DNA of 64,000 nucleotides from Vreelandella subglaciescola (GTDB taxonomy: Bacteria > Pseudomonadota > Gammaproteobacteria > Pseudomonadales > Halomonadaceae): assembly GCA_030454225.1 (NCBI GenBank), contig JAKDRW010000001.1, positions 1 to 64,000 of the forward strand. Direction: 5' to 3'. The notes under the pieces were generated by a model that worked only from the letters and a program-made list of their open reading frames with translations, ran no database searches and had not been told where the DNA came from. How positions within the stretch are numbered: the stretch's first letter is position 1; each line of letters starts with the position of its first letter. The translations under genes were made by a program, and so were the position numbers. Below are positions 10,309-17,893 of this stretch, in pieces.

Positions 10309-10416
10309 ATGAACGCAGTCAGCTTCGTTACACTAGCGTTTTCCCCGACGGCGAATGCCGCCGCGTCTGCCTATGGGTATTGGTTTAGCCAAGGGGTGGC
10401 CGTGGCCGACGGTTGA
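10309..10416 (+). CDS. Aromatic-rich leader peptide of the DAHP synthase operon
   Basis: A 35-codon ORF with a weak AGG ribosome site 10 bases upstream contains the run A-Y-G-Y-W-F at residues 21-26. Tyr, Tyr, Trp and Phe codons thus fall within five codons (22-26). Such clusters are the mark of attenuation leader peptides, where a ribosome stalled for lack of charged tRNA changes RNA folding. The ORF ends 39 bases before an intrinsic terminator and lies upstream of a DAHP synthase, whose pathway makes exactly these three amino acids. The call rests on codon content and position; the peptide is not expected to have a function of its own. Confidence 0.8.
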   Translation: MNAVSFVTLAFSPTANAAASAYGYWFSQGVAVADG

Positions 10417-10455
10417 GTCGCGCCAACGGGCATCCCCTACGGGTTGCCTGCCGCG

Positions 10456-10491
10456 AAAACCCCGGTGGGTAATCCCCAGCCGGGGTTTTTT
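10456..10491 (+). terminator. Intrinsic terminator (attenuator) ahead of the DAHP synthase operon
   Basis: AAAACCCCGG (10456-10465) pairs with CCGGGGTTTT (10480-10489), leaving a 14-base loop, and the run of T continues to 10491. It lies 40 bases after the leader stop and about 300 bases before aroF, so it should stop transcription unless antitermination occurs. A competing pairing, GGGTT at 10441-10445 with AACCC at 10458-10462, would break the 5' arm. Confidence 0.85.
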
Positions 10492-10616
10492 GCGTCTATA
10501 CGAAGGCCCGGCGAGGCGCCAACCGTTAGCATACCCGCAGCGGATACCCCCACAAGACAGCCACTAAAGAAAGCCACACAAGACACCCATACAGGTTAAC
10601 CACCAGGAGCTGCACC

Positions 10617-10784
10617 ATGAGTCACCGCGCACCGGCTAATATCGAATCTCCCGTTCTGTACGGCTATCCGGCGTACGACACCGGGTGGCGATTTAGCCCC
10701 GCGCGGCCGGCAGCAGCTGCCACCTCCGACCGTGTGCACTCGGGTGGCGAAAGCCTACGATGTCCTTTGCCTACGGAGCGTTAA
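10617..10784 (+). CDS. Second aromatic-rich short ORF, coupled to aroF
   Basis: A 55-codon ORF starts behind CAGGAGC and ends at TAA only 3 bases before the aroF ATG, so the two are probably translationally coupled. Residues 15-26 read YGYPAYDTGWRF: three Tyr, one Trp and one Phe codon in twelve. The rest is low complexity with several Ala and Pro. The sequence CGGGTGGCGA occurs twice (10682-10691 and 10741-10750), and GCCACC between them (10719-10724) could pair with either copy. It could be a second, translation-level leader peptide or a small protein of unknown role. The ORF itself is well supported; the regulatory reading is inference. Confidence 0.65.
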   Translation: MSHRAPANIESPVLYGYPAYDTGWRFSPARPAAAATSDRVHSGGESLRCPLPTER

Positions 10785-10787
10785 CCG

Positions 10788-11843
10788 ATGAATGCCACTG
10801 TGTCTGCTGTTAAACCTGCTACCGCCGTTAGCGCGCCTGCCACGGCCTTGCCGACGCCCGACGCGCTTCGCGTCGCCTACCCCTTGAACCGCGCGCTAAG
10901 CGCGCAAATTAGCGCCCAGCGCGCGGCGGTAAAGCGTATTTTATCGGGCGAGGATTCGCGTCTGCTGGTCGTGGTGGGGCCGTGCTCGGCGCACGACCCC
11001 CGCGCCGTGCTTGAATACGCCGAGCGGCTGGCCGCGCTTGCCGACGACGTCGCCGGACAAATTCTGCCGGTAATGCGCGTATATGTGGAAAAGCCGCGCA
11101 CCACGGTGGGCTGGAAGGGCCTTGCCTACGACCCCGGCCTTGACGGCAGCGGCGATATCGCCCGGGGGCTTGAGCTTTCCCGCGAGCTGATGGGTGAGGT
11201 GGCCGAACGCGGTTTGCCCGTAGCCACCGAGCTTTTGCAGCCTATGCTGGCGCCGTATCTGCAGGATTTGCTCAGCTGGGTGGCGATCGGCGCCCGCACC
11301 ACCGAATCCCAGTTGCACCGCGAGCTGGCAAGCGACCTGGGCGCGGCGGTGGGGTTCAAAAACGCCACCGGCGGCGGTGTGCAGGTCGCGGTTGACGCCA
11401 TGGCCGCGGCTGCGCACCCGCACCAGCGCTTCGCCATGGACGTCGATGGTCGTCCGGTCATGCAGCAAACGCCGGGCAATCCGCACACCCACCTGGTGCT
11501 GCGCGGCGGCAGCGGCGAGCCCAACTATCAGGCCACGCACGTACGCGCAGCGACGGCCGCGCTTGAGGGCGCCGGGAAAAATCCGCGGCTGATGGTGGAC
11601 TGCAGCCATGCCAACGCGCGCAAGGATCACCGCCGTCAGAGCGAAGTGATGCTCGACGTGCTCGCCCAGCGCGAGGCGGGCAACCTCAACCTGGCGGCGC
11701 TGATGCTCGAAAGCCACCTCTACGAAGGCAAGCAGTCGCTCGACGGCGTGCTGCGCTACGGCGTATCGGTGACCGACGCCTGCATCGACTGGAATACCAC
11801 CGAACGCCTGCTGAAGATCGCCGCCGAACGGCTGGCCCGATGA
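10788..11843 (+). CDS. aroF: 3-deoxy-7-phosphoheptulonate synthase (DAHP synthase, AroFGH class)
   Basis: The enzyme condenses phosphoenolpyruvate and erythrose 4-phosphate in the first step of the shikimate pathway. The protein has 351 residues. It shows the type I-alpha signatures VVVGPCSAHDP, MRVYVEKPRTTVGWKGL and LMVDCSHANARKDH, the last two supplying substrate and metal ligands. The N-terminal region before residue 25 is Ala/Thr-rich and probably disordered. The end, GVSVTDACIDWNTTERLL, is typical of this class; feedback specificity (Tyr, Phe or Trp) cannot be read reliably. Regulation is suggested by two upstream aromatic-rich ORFs and a terminator. The aroF symbol is a family label only. 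Confidence 0.95.
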   Translation: MNATVSAVKPATAVSAPATALPTPDALRVAYPLNRALSAQISAQRAAVKRILSGEDSRLLVVVGPCSAHDPRAVLEYAERLAALADDVAGQILPVMRVYVEKPRTTVGWKGLAYDPGLDGSGDIARGLELSRELMGEVAERGLPVATELLQPMLAPYLQDLLSWVAIGARTTESQLHRELASDLGAAVGFKNATGGGVQVAVDAMAAAAHPHQRFAMDVDGRPVMQQTPGNPHTHLVLRGGSGEPNYQATHVRAATAALEGAGKNPRLMVDCSHANARKDHRRQSEVMLDVLAQREAGNLNLAALMLESHLYEGKQSLDGVLRYGVSVTDACIDWNTTERLLKIAAERLAR

Positions 11844-11934
11844 GACGCCGGGCAAAAAAACGCTCAACGGTCTCGGCCATGCGGTAGCCGTAGGCGGGGA
11901 GTAGCGGCATGAACTTTACCGAAAGTGAGTCACG

Positions 11935-12945
11935 ATGATTTACATAGACAATGAAGGCGTTACCGACCCGGTCGTCAACCTGGCCATTGAGGAGCACTGC
12001 ATTCGCCACCTCCCCGTGGGCAAAGACTACCTGCTTTTCTATATCAACGAGCCTTCCATTATTATTGGCCGCAACCAGAACACCCTGGAAGAAATCAACC
12101 AGGCGTATATCGAAGAGCACGGCATCAAGGTGGTACGTCGGATTTCGGGGGGAGGCGCCGTTTATCACGATGCCGGCAACCTCAACTTCAGTTTTATGAC
12201 CGATTTTTCGAGCAGCAAGCTGAACAACTTCAAGCAGTTTGCCACCCCGATTATCGATGCGTTGAATGACATGGGCGTCCCTGCGGAAATGCAGGGGCGC
12301 AATGATATCGTGGTGAATGACAAGAAAATATCGGGAAATGCCCAGTTTTCGTCGGTAAAACGCATGTTCAACCACGGCACGCTGTTGCTGGATTGCGACC
12401 TGTCCCAGGTGAGCAAGGCGCTCGACGTTAAAATGACCAAAATAACTTCGAAGGGGCACAAATCTGCCCGCGCCCGGGTCGCGAATATCGCCGAATTTTT
12501 GGATCAGGCGCTGACTACCGACGCGTTTAAAGCAAAAATATTAAGCACGATCCATCAGGGCAGCGAGCCGTTTGAAACCTATCGGCTGACGGATGACGAT
12601 TGGCAGGCTATTAACCGGCTGATAGAGCAAAAATACGGCACCTGGGACTGGAACTACGGAAAGTCACCCGATTTCGATATCCACAGAACCCAGCACTTTA
12701 CCTCGGGCATCGTTGATTTTCGGATTAAGGTCAAGAAAGGCGGGGCGATAGAGAATGTCAAAATTTATGGGGATTTCTTTGGCAAAGAGCCGGTTGAAGA
12801 CATCGAAGAGGCGCTGGTTGGGGTGCGCTATGTCAAAGAAGCGATTGAAGACGCGCTGAAGGATTTTGATTTATACGCCTACTTTGGAACCATTGATCGC
12901 GATGAGTTCATCAACTTAATCTATGGGCCAGACGAGCTGGCATAG
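11935..12945 (+). CDS. lplA: Lipoate-protein ligase A
   Basis: The ligase activates lipoate (as lipoyl-AMP) and attaches it to lysine of lipoyl domains in E2 and GcvH proteins. The catalytic-core motif RRISGGGAVYHDAGNLNFSF, the lysine of NDKKISGNAQ and the C-terminal accessory domain are all present in 336 residues. The layout resembles Gram-positive LplA/LplJ proteins. The gene uses more A/T-ending codons (for example ATA, TTA, AAA, TTT) than its neighbours, which hints at acquisition by transfer. It stands 91 bases after aroF with a GTGAG ribosome site and is not functionally linked to it. Confidence 0.93.
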   Translation: MIYIDNEGVTDPVVNLAIEEHCIRHLPVGKDYLLFYINEPSIIIGRNQNTLEEINQAYIEEHGIKVVRRISGGGAVYHDAGNLNFSFMTDFSSSKLNNFKQFATPIIDALNDMGVPAEMQGRNDIVVNDKKISGNAQFSSVKRMFNHGTLLLDCDLSQVSKALDVKMTKITSKGHKSARARVANIAEFLDQALTTDAFKAKILSTIHQGSEPFETYRLTDDDWQAINRLIEQKYGTWDWNYGKSPDFDIHRTQHFTSGIVDFRIKVKKGGAIENVKIYGDFFGKEPVEDIEEALVGVRYVKEAIEDALKDFDLYAYFGTIDRDEFINLIYGPDELA

Positions 12946-12994
12946 CCGCTGGGGCAGAGGGCGTGCGCGCCAGCATGCAGGGGTAAAAGGCCAC

Positions 12995-13018
12995 CCCCGG
13001 CCGGACGAAATGCCGGGG
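12995..13018 (+). terminator. GC-rich hairpin after lplA
   Basis: CCCCGGC (12995-13001) can pair with GCCGGGG (13012-13018) across a 10-base loop. It has no T-run, so it is at best a weak or Rho-assisted terminator for lplA. Confidence 0.35.
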
Positions 13019-13110
13019 TACTGCTTGTCTGTGCCGGCAGGCGCCGTATGATGGGCGCCTCTGTCTATCCAGACGGCGTATCAAAATCGTTGATCACCGA
13101 GAGGCCGGCC

Positions 13111-13626
13111 ATGGCACGTTTTATACTGCAACACCAGGATGCCCACGCGTATCGCCGCAAATCGCGGATTATCAGCCTGGTGATGGCGGGCCAATTCCTC
13201 GTGCTGGGCATGCTGTTTGCCATGCTGCTGACCGCGGCGTTTGGCAGCACCCTAACGTTGAACGCGCTGGGCGTGCTGCTGGGGCTGTTGGCTACCAGCG
13301 CGATGTTTGCCGTCCTCAAGGACCGCCCGTGGATGGCCGAGGTGCGCTACACCTGGCAGCTCAAACACCACCTGGGGCAAGTCAGCGGATATCTGCTGCC
13401 CCTGCGGCGCGAAATGGAGAACGACAGCCGTACGGCGCTGGATATTGTCACGTTTTACCATCAGGGCATGGCGCAGCTGGCCGAGCTTAACGGCCGCACC
13501 ACCGACGATGACGCCGAGCGCCTGGCGGAAAAAATGCAGGTTAAGCTCAAGCGCGAAACTCTCCAGCTGCCCGAGCACGTTGAAAGTTTTAACCCCGATG
13601 ACCTGCAGGCGTTCAAGCGCCCATAA
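13111..13626 (+). CDS. DUF3087 family membrane protein
   Basis: The ATG at 13111 follows GAGAGG at a good distance and gives 171 residues; an earlier in-frame ATG at 13048 adds an unconvincing N-terminus. After a basic start come two hydrophobic helices (about residues 25-45 and 50-68), then a soluble helical domain containing YTWQLKHHLGQVSGYLLPL and the motif ALDIVTFYHQGMAQL. This fits the uncharacterised DUF3087 family of marine and halophilic gammaproteobacteria. Function is unknown. Confidence 0.75.
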   Translation: MARFILQHQDAHAYRRKSRIISLVMAGQFLVLGMLFAMLLTAAFGSTLTLNALGVLLGLLATSAMFAVLKDRPWMAEVRYTWQLKHHLGQVSGYLLPLRREMENDSRTALDIVTFYHQGMAQLAELNGRTTDDDAERLAEKMQVKLKRETLQLPEHVESFNPDDLQAFKRP

Positions 13627-13707
13627 AGGCGCTAACCGCCTTGTTCGCGCGATACTAACAAGGCGATAAACGCGCTTAAGCACGACATAATAAGCAAGGG
13701 AGAATCC

Positions 13708-14478
13708 ATGCCAACCCCCCATTACATCGCCCGGCTCGGCGGCGTAGTGTCGCTCGGCGCCGCTGCGCTTTTAATCAGCGGCTGTGCGACCCAGGGCGCA
13801 GGCCATTCATCTGCCGGCCCGCTCACTGATGGCCCGTCGCAGGCGTCAACGGGCGAGTCGGCGGTGTCGTCGGCACCGCTGTTGCCGCCAATGTTGTTTC
13901 CCGGCGAGGCCGGGCGCTTTGAAGCCTGGCGCTGCACGCCGGCTAAGCAGAATCTGGTCACCGCGTTTGGCGATGAAGCGCTCAGACTGTGGTCGCTCCA
14001 CGGCGCCTGGCGCCTGCCCCAGGCGGTGGTCGCCAGCGGTGCGCGCTATCAGGACGGCGAGCTCAGCTTCTGGAATCGCGGTGACAAGGCCCAGGTCGAA
14101 ACCCCGCGTGGCCAGCTGCAGTGCCAGGCCGGCCAACAACGCGCTGCGCGCACTCGCGATGACCACCCCGGCGTGATGTTTGTGGCCCACGGCAACGAGC
14201 CCGGCTGGACGGTCGAGCTGGAGGCTCACGCGCCCACGCTGACGCTGTCGACCGACTATGGCGAGACGACCGAAACGCTGCCTTACATGATGAGCGTGAT
14301 GGATAACGCCGCCGGCCGCGTCGTGTTGGAAAACGCTGATGCTGCGCGCTTTTTTCGCGTGCGCATCGAATCGGGCGCCTGCTTTGACGACATGAGCGGC
14401 AACCCGCATCCTGCACGGGTCACGCTGTCGATCGACGGCGACCAGTACAGCGGCTGTGGCGAAGGCATTGCGCCTTAG
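13708..14478 (+). CDS. Lipoprotein with MliC-like and COG3650-like domains
   Basis: The signal peptide ends in a lipobox, LLISGC with Cys at residue 26, so the protein should be lipid-anchored and periplasm-facing. A Ser/Pro/Ala linker follows. The middle part (about residues 70-135) has the F-x-AWRCTP and C-Q-x-Q pattern of the MliC lysozyme-inhibitor fold. The C-terminal 110 residues, with PGVMFVAHGNEPGWTVEL and ending YSGCGEGIAP, resemble the COG3650 domain. Binding of lysozyme is possible but inferred from fold likeness only. Confidence 0.7.
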   Translation: MPTPHYIARLGGVVSLGAAALLISGCATQGAGHSSAGPLTDGPSQASTGESAVSSAPLLPPMLFPGEAGRFEAWRCTPAKQNLVTAFGDEALRLWSLHGAWRLPQAVVASGARYQDGELSFWNRGDKAQVETPRGQLQCQAGQQRAARTRDDHPGVMFVAHGNEPGWTVELEAHAPTLTLSTDYGETTETLPYMMSVMDNAAGRVVLENADAARFFRVRIESGACFDDMSGNPHPARVTLSIDGDQYSGCGEGIAP

Positions 14479-14535
14479 CGGTGCGCAGATAAGCAATACG
14501 TTTGAACGTATATCTCTTACTCTAGAGGCGGGTTT

Positions 14536-15918
14536 ATGCAGAAATGGCTATTACGCATCGGTGCCGTCGTGGCGTTGGGGCTGGTGCTAGCGTTTGCGCT
14601 AGGCAAGCTGCTGCCCCATTGGCGCACCAGCAGCAGCGATATTGAAGTGGATATCAGCGATCAGGATGCCATCGAGTCGGGCAAATATATTGCGCGGACC
14701 GCTGACTGCGTTGCCTGTCATACCACTCTTGACGGCAAGGATTATGCCGGCGGTTTGCCCATGCTGACTCCGCTGGGGGCAATATATTCGACCAATATTA
14801 CCCCGGACCCCGACACCGGTATCGGCAACTACACGTTCGATGACTTCAAAAATGCCGTCAAGCACGGCGTGCGCAAGGATAATAGCGCGCTGTATCCGGC
14901 CATGCCGTACCCGTCCTACCAGATCATGCCGGATGACGACATCGCAGCCCTGTACGCCTACTTCATGTCCGCGGTCGAGCCGGTTAACCAACCCAATCGT
15001 GACAGCGACCTGCCGCCCGTGCTCAGCTGGCGCTGGCCGCTGGCCTACTGGCAAACGCTGTTCGCCTCGGGGCGCAGCTTCGAGCCGGAAACCGACGATG
15101 AGCCGCTAGCGCGCGGCCAGTATCTGATTGAGGGGCCTGGCCACTGCGGCTCCTGTCATACCGAACGGGGTGTTGGTTTTCAGGAAGTTGCCCTGTCTAA
15201 CAGCGGTTCGGAGGCCTTTTTGGCCGGCGCGACCATTGATGGCTGGCGGGCAAAAAGCCTGCGCGGCGAGCACGGCGGGCTGGGAACCTGGGAGGCCGAC
15301 GAGCTGAGTGAGTTTTTCCGCACCGGGCGTACCGACACCAGCGCAGCCTTCGGCGCGATGGCCGACGTGGTGGAGCATAGTACCCAGTACATGACGGACG
15401 CCGACATCGACGCCATGTCTCACTACCTGAAATCGCTGAGCCCCGCCGCGGGTAAGGAGACGGCGCCTGATAGCAAAGAGGATGTGACGACGCAAAAGCT
15501 GCTCGACGGCGATTACGACTCGCGCGGCGCGATCTTGTATGCAGAATACTGCCAGGTCTGCCACCGCGCCGACGGCAAGGGGGTCGCGCGTATCTTCCCG
15601 GCGCTTGACGGCAATAGCGCGGTTTACTCAACCGATGCCGACTCGGTACTCCAGATCACCCTGAACGGCGGCCGGATGCCCGATACGTCCCACGATCGCA
15701 TGGCTTTCACCATGCCCGAGTTCATCAATCTGAGCGATCATGACGTGGCTGAAGTGGTTAACTATGTCCGCAACAGCTGGACCAACGAAGCCAGCGAGGT
15801 CGATGTGAACGATGTGGTGAAAATGCGTGACTTCCTCAATAAAAAGCCCAAAACCGCGACGGAGTTTCCTCCCGACCTTGGCGTAAGCGCCGCAGCACAA
15901 GGAGAGCCGCGTGAATAA
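14536..15918 (+). CDS. Membrane-anchored triheme cytochrome c (alcohol/gluconate dehydrogenase subunit type)
   Basis: The 460-residue protein has one N-terminal membrane helix (residues 7-25), followed by three c-type heme sites: CVACH at 58-62, CGSCH at 204-208 and CQVCH at 339-343. Spacing and surrounding sequence (YAGGLPMLTPLGAIYSTNIT after heme 1) match the cytochrome subunit of membrane alcohol, gluconate and sorbitol dehydrogenases. No such dehydrogenase is adjacent. Its 3' end overlaps the next cytochrome gene by 8 bases, so it is more likely the electron acceptor for that enzyme. Confidence 0.88.
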   Translation: MQKWLLRIGAVVALGLVLAFALGKLLPHWRTSSSDIEVDISDQDAIESGKYIARTADCVACHTTLDGKDYAGGLPMLTPLGAIYSTNITPDPDTGIGNYTFDDFKNAVKHGVRKDNSALYPAMPYPSYQIMPDDDIAALYAYFMSAVEPVNQPNRDSDLPPVLSWRWPLAYWQTLFASGRSFEPETDDEPLARGQYLIEGPGHCGSCHTERGVGFQEVALSNSGSEAFLAGATIDGWRAKSLRGEHGGLGTWEADELSEFFRTGRTDTSAAFGAMADVVEHSTQYMTDADIDAMSHYLKSLSPAAGKETAPDSKEDVTTQKLLDGDYDSRGAILYAEYCQVCHRADGKGVARIFPALDGNSAVYSTDADSVLQITLNGGRMPDTSHDRMAFTMPEFINLSDHDVAEVVNYVRNSWTNEASEVDVNDVVKMRDFLNKKPKTATEFPPDLGVSAAAQGEPRE

Positions 15919-16858
15919 ACCACTCTGTGAACGGCCCGCCGTTGTCCGCTTTAGTCCTTGCCGGATGCCGCTTTTGGCCTTGACCGCGGCGCTATGCGCG
16001 ATCGGTATCAGCGGCTGCTCCGACCCCGAGCCGGTCGAGCGCAATGCCCCCGAGTTTGACCTGGTTAGCGCCGATGATGCCAACGAAGATATCGACACCT
16101 ATGTATTGCCGCAGGATACGGCCATCCTGGATGAGGATAACGCCGACGAGATCTTCTACGGCAAGCGGCTGCTCAATGAAACCAAGCGGCTGCTGCCCGA
16201 TAACGTGGGCGCTGCGATGAACTGCAATAGCTGCCATATCGCGCAGGGCAAAATCCCGCTTGGCGACCCCTACATCAATAGCTATAACCACTACCCGCGC
16301 GTAATGCCGCGCTCGGGTACCGAGGTTGACCTGGAAGCCCGGATTAACGGCTGTTTTCAGCGTTCGATGAACGGCAAGGTGCTAGAGCGCGACTCGCCCG
16401 AGATGCTGGCGATGATGGCGTATATGCAGTGGCTTTCCCAGAAAACGCCCGAGACGCACAAAGTCGACATCAGCAACGCCGGCGAGGTTGACACCTCACT
16501 GACCCCCGACACCGACCGCGGCGAGCAAATTTACCAGGCTCAATGCGCCACTTGTCACGGCGATAACGGCGAGGGCCTCAAGGATAGCCGTGGCGACGTC
16601 GTCTTTCCCCCGCTTTGGGGAGAGGAATCGTTCAACATCGGCGCCGGTATGGCGCGGACCTACAAGGCCGCCGCCTTTATCAAATACAATATGCCGATGG
16701 GGATTCAAACCCAGGGGCTATGGGGGCACGGCAACGTCTTGAGCGATCAGGACGCCGTCGACGTGGCGGAGTTTTTCACCCATCAGCCGCGCCCCGACTT
16801 TGCTGACAAGGTGAATGACTGGCCGTCGGGTAAAAAGCCCCCGGATGCCCGCTATTGA
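15911..16858 (+). CDS. tsdA: Diheme thiosulfate dehydrogenase TsdA-like cytochrome c
   Basis: TsdA enzymes interconvert thiosulfate and tetrathionate in the periplasm. Two heme sites are seen, CNSCH (105-109) and CATCH (212-216). Between them is INGCFQRSMNG, whose Cys148 lies 39 residues after His109. This matches the unusual axial cysteine of Allochromatium TsdA (His57, Cys96). A leader ending GISGC (Cys36) suggests a lipoprotein. The gene begins inside the triheme cytochrome gene (8-base overlap), which points to a two-subunit enzyme and acceptor pair. Direction of catalysis is not predictable from sequence. Confidence 0.85.
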   Translation: MNKPLCERPAVVRFSPCRMPLLALTAALCAIGISGCSDPEPVERNAPEFDLVSADDANEDIDTYVLPQDTAILDEDNADEIFYGKRLLNETKRLLPDNVGAAMNCNSCHIAQGKIPLGDPYINSYNHYPRVMPRSGTEVDLEARINGCFQRSMNGKVLERDSPEMLAMMAYMQWLSQKTPETHKVDISNAGEVDTSLTPDTDRGEQIYQAQCATCHGDNGEGLKDSRGDVVFPPLWGEESFNIGAGMARTYKAAAFIKYNMPMGIQTQGLWGHGNVLSDQDAVDVAEFFTHQPRPDFADKVNDWPSGKKPPDARY

Positions 16859-16876
16859 GCGTCAATCAACCCATGC

Positions 16877-16894
16877 CTCAGGGGCGCCCCTGAG
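16877..16894. other. Perfect 18-base palindrome between tsdA and gloA
   Basis: CTCAGGGGCGCCCCTGAG is fully self-complementary and is followed by CTTATAAG, a second palindrome. No T-run follows, so termination is doubtful. It sits 21 bases before the gloA start and could be an operator or an RNA hairpin near the gloA ribosome site. Confidence 0.5.
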
Positions 16895-16914
16895 CTTATA
16901 AGCGAAGGATTCGT

Positions 16915-17355
16915 ATGCAATATTTACACACCATGGTACGCGTAAGCGACCTGGATGCCGCGCTGCATTTCTACTGCGACCTGCTGGGACTTGCCGAGGT
17001 GCGCCGCAAGGACAACGAGAAAGGCCGCTTTACGCTGGTATTTCTGGCCGCCCCGGACGACGAAACCCGCTCGGCAGAAAAGCAGGCGCCGGAGATCGAG
17101 CTGACGCACAACTGGGACCCGGAAACCTACGCCGGCGGGCGCAATTTCGGCCATTTGGCCTACCGCGTGGACGATATTTACGCGCTGTGCCAGCATTTTT
17201 ACGACAACGGCGTGACCATTAACCGCCCGCCCCGAGATGGCCGCATGGCCTTTGTGCGCTCGCCCGACGGCATTTCGGTTGAGCTTTTACAACGCGGCGA
17301 GCCGCTTGACCCTGCCGAGCCTTGGGCGTCCATGGAAAACACCGGCACCTGGTAG
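16915..17355 (+). CDS. gloA: Lactoylglutathione lyase (glyoxalase I)
   Basis: Isomerises the hemithioacetal of methylglyoxal and glutathione to S-lactoylglutathione. This single VOC-fold protein of 146 residues carries the metal ligands of E. coli GloA in order: His5 in [10 protein letters not shown], Glu in EIELTHNWD, His in [11 protein letters not shown] and Glu in ISVELLQ. The lack of an insertion between domains fits the Ni/Co-type bacterial enzyme. An AAGGA ribosome site precedes the ATG. Confidence 0.93.
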   Translation: MQYLHTMVRVSDLDAALHFYCDLLGLAEVRRKDNEKGRFTLVFLAAPDDETRSAEKQAPEIELTHNWDPETYAGGRNFGHLAYRVDDIYALCQHFYDNGVTINRPPRDGRMAFVRSPDGISVELLQRGEPLDPAEPWASMENTGTW

Positions 17356-17383
17356 CCGGCCGCGCCACAACGAGGAAACCCGT

Positions 17384-17878
17384 ATGACACAAGGTGCTCA
17401 AGATAAGCGCGCTAGCCGCATCAAACTATGCTTGCTGGCCGGCGTGGTGGCGTCAATAATGCTACTGGCCGCCTGTTCCAGCGCGCCGCCGGCGACAGAC
17501 GGCGCCGATGACGCTGACGCGGCCGATCCGCCAACGCTGAGCGGCGAGGTGATCGATCAGCGCTTTAACCTTTTGCTGCTCGGCACCCACGAGCGCATTA
17601 AGCTGCCCGAGGCGGCGCATTTTCGCATTGCGCCGGACGGCAGCGTCAGCGGCAGCGACGGCTGCAACCGATTTACCGGCAAGGTAAGCCTTGGCGACAA
17701 GGAGCGCATCGACTTTGACGAGCTGGCCACCACGCGCAAAGCCTGCCCCGCGCTTGACGACGCCAAGCGCGTCACCGATATGTTGGAAAACGCCTACCGC
17801 TACCTGATCGACCACGACCGGCTGGTGTTTTTTGGCCCCGATAGCCGGGTGATCGGCGGCTGGCAAAAAGTGCACTAG
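17384..17878 (+). CDS. META-domain (DUF306/HslJ-like) lipoprotein
   Basis: The ATG at 17384 has a GAGGAA ribosome site; longer frames reach into gloA and are unlikely. The leader ends LLAACS (lipobox Cys about residue 30). The following about 110 residues contain the META-domain hallmark GSVSGSDGCNRFTGKV and the paired cysteine in TTRKACPALD. HslJ of this fold is linked to heat and novobiocin resistance in E. coli; a specific role here is unknown. The gene faces the end of the next operon across 15 bases. Confidence 0.85.
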   Translation: MTQGAQDKRASRIKLCLLAGVVASIMLLAACSSAPPATDGADDADAADPPTLSGEVIDQRFNLLLLGTHERIKLPEAAHFRIAPDGSVSGSDGCNRFTGKVSLGDKERIDFDELATTRKACPALDDAKRVTDMLENAYRYLIDHDRLVFFGPDSRVIGGWQKVH

Positions 17879-17893
17879 GCAGACGCCAAGTAT

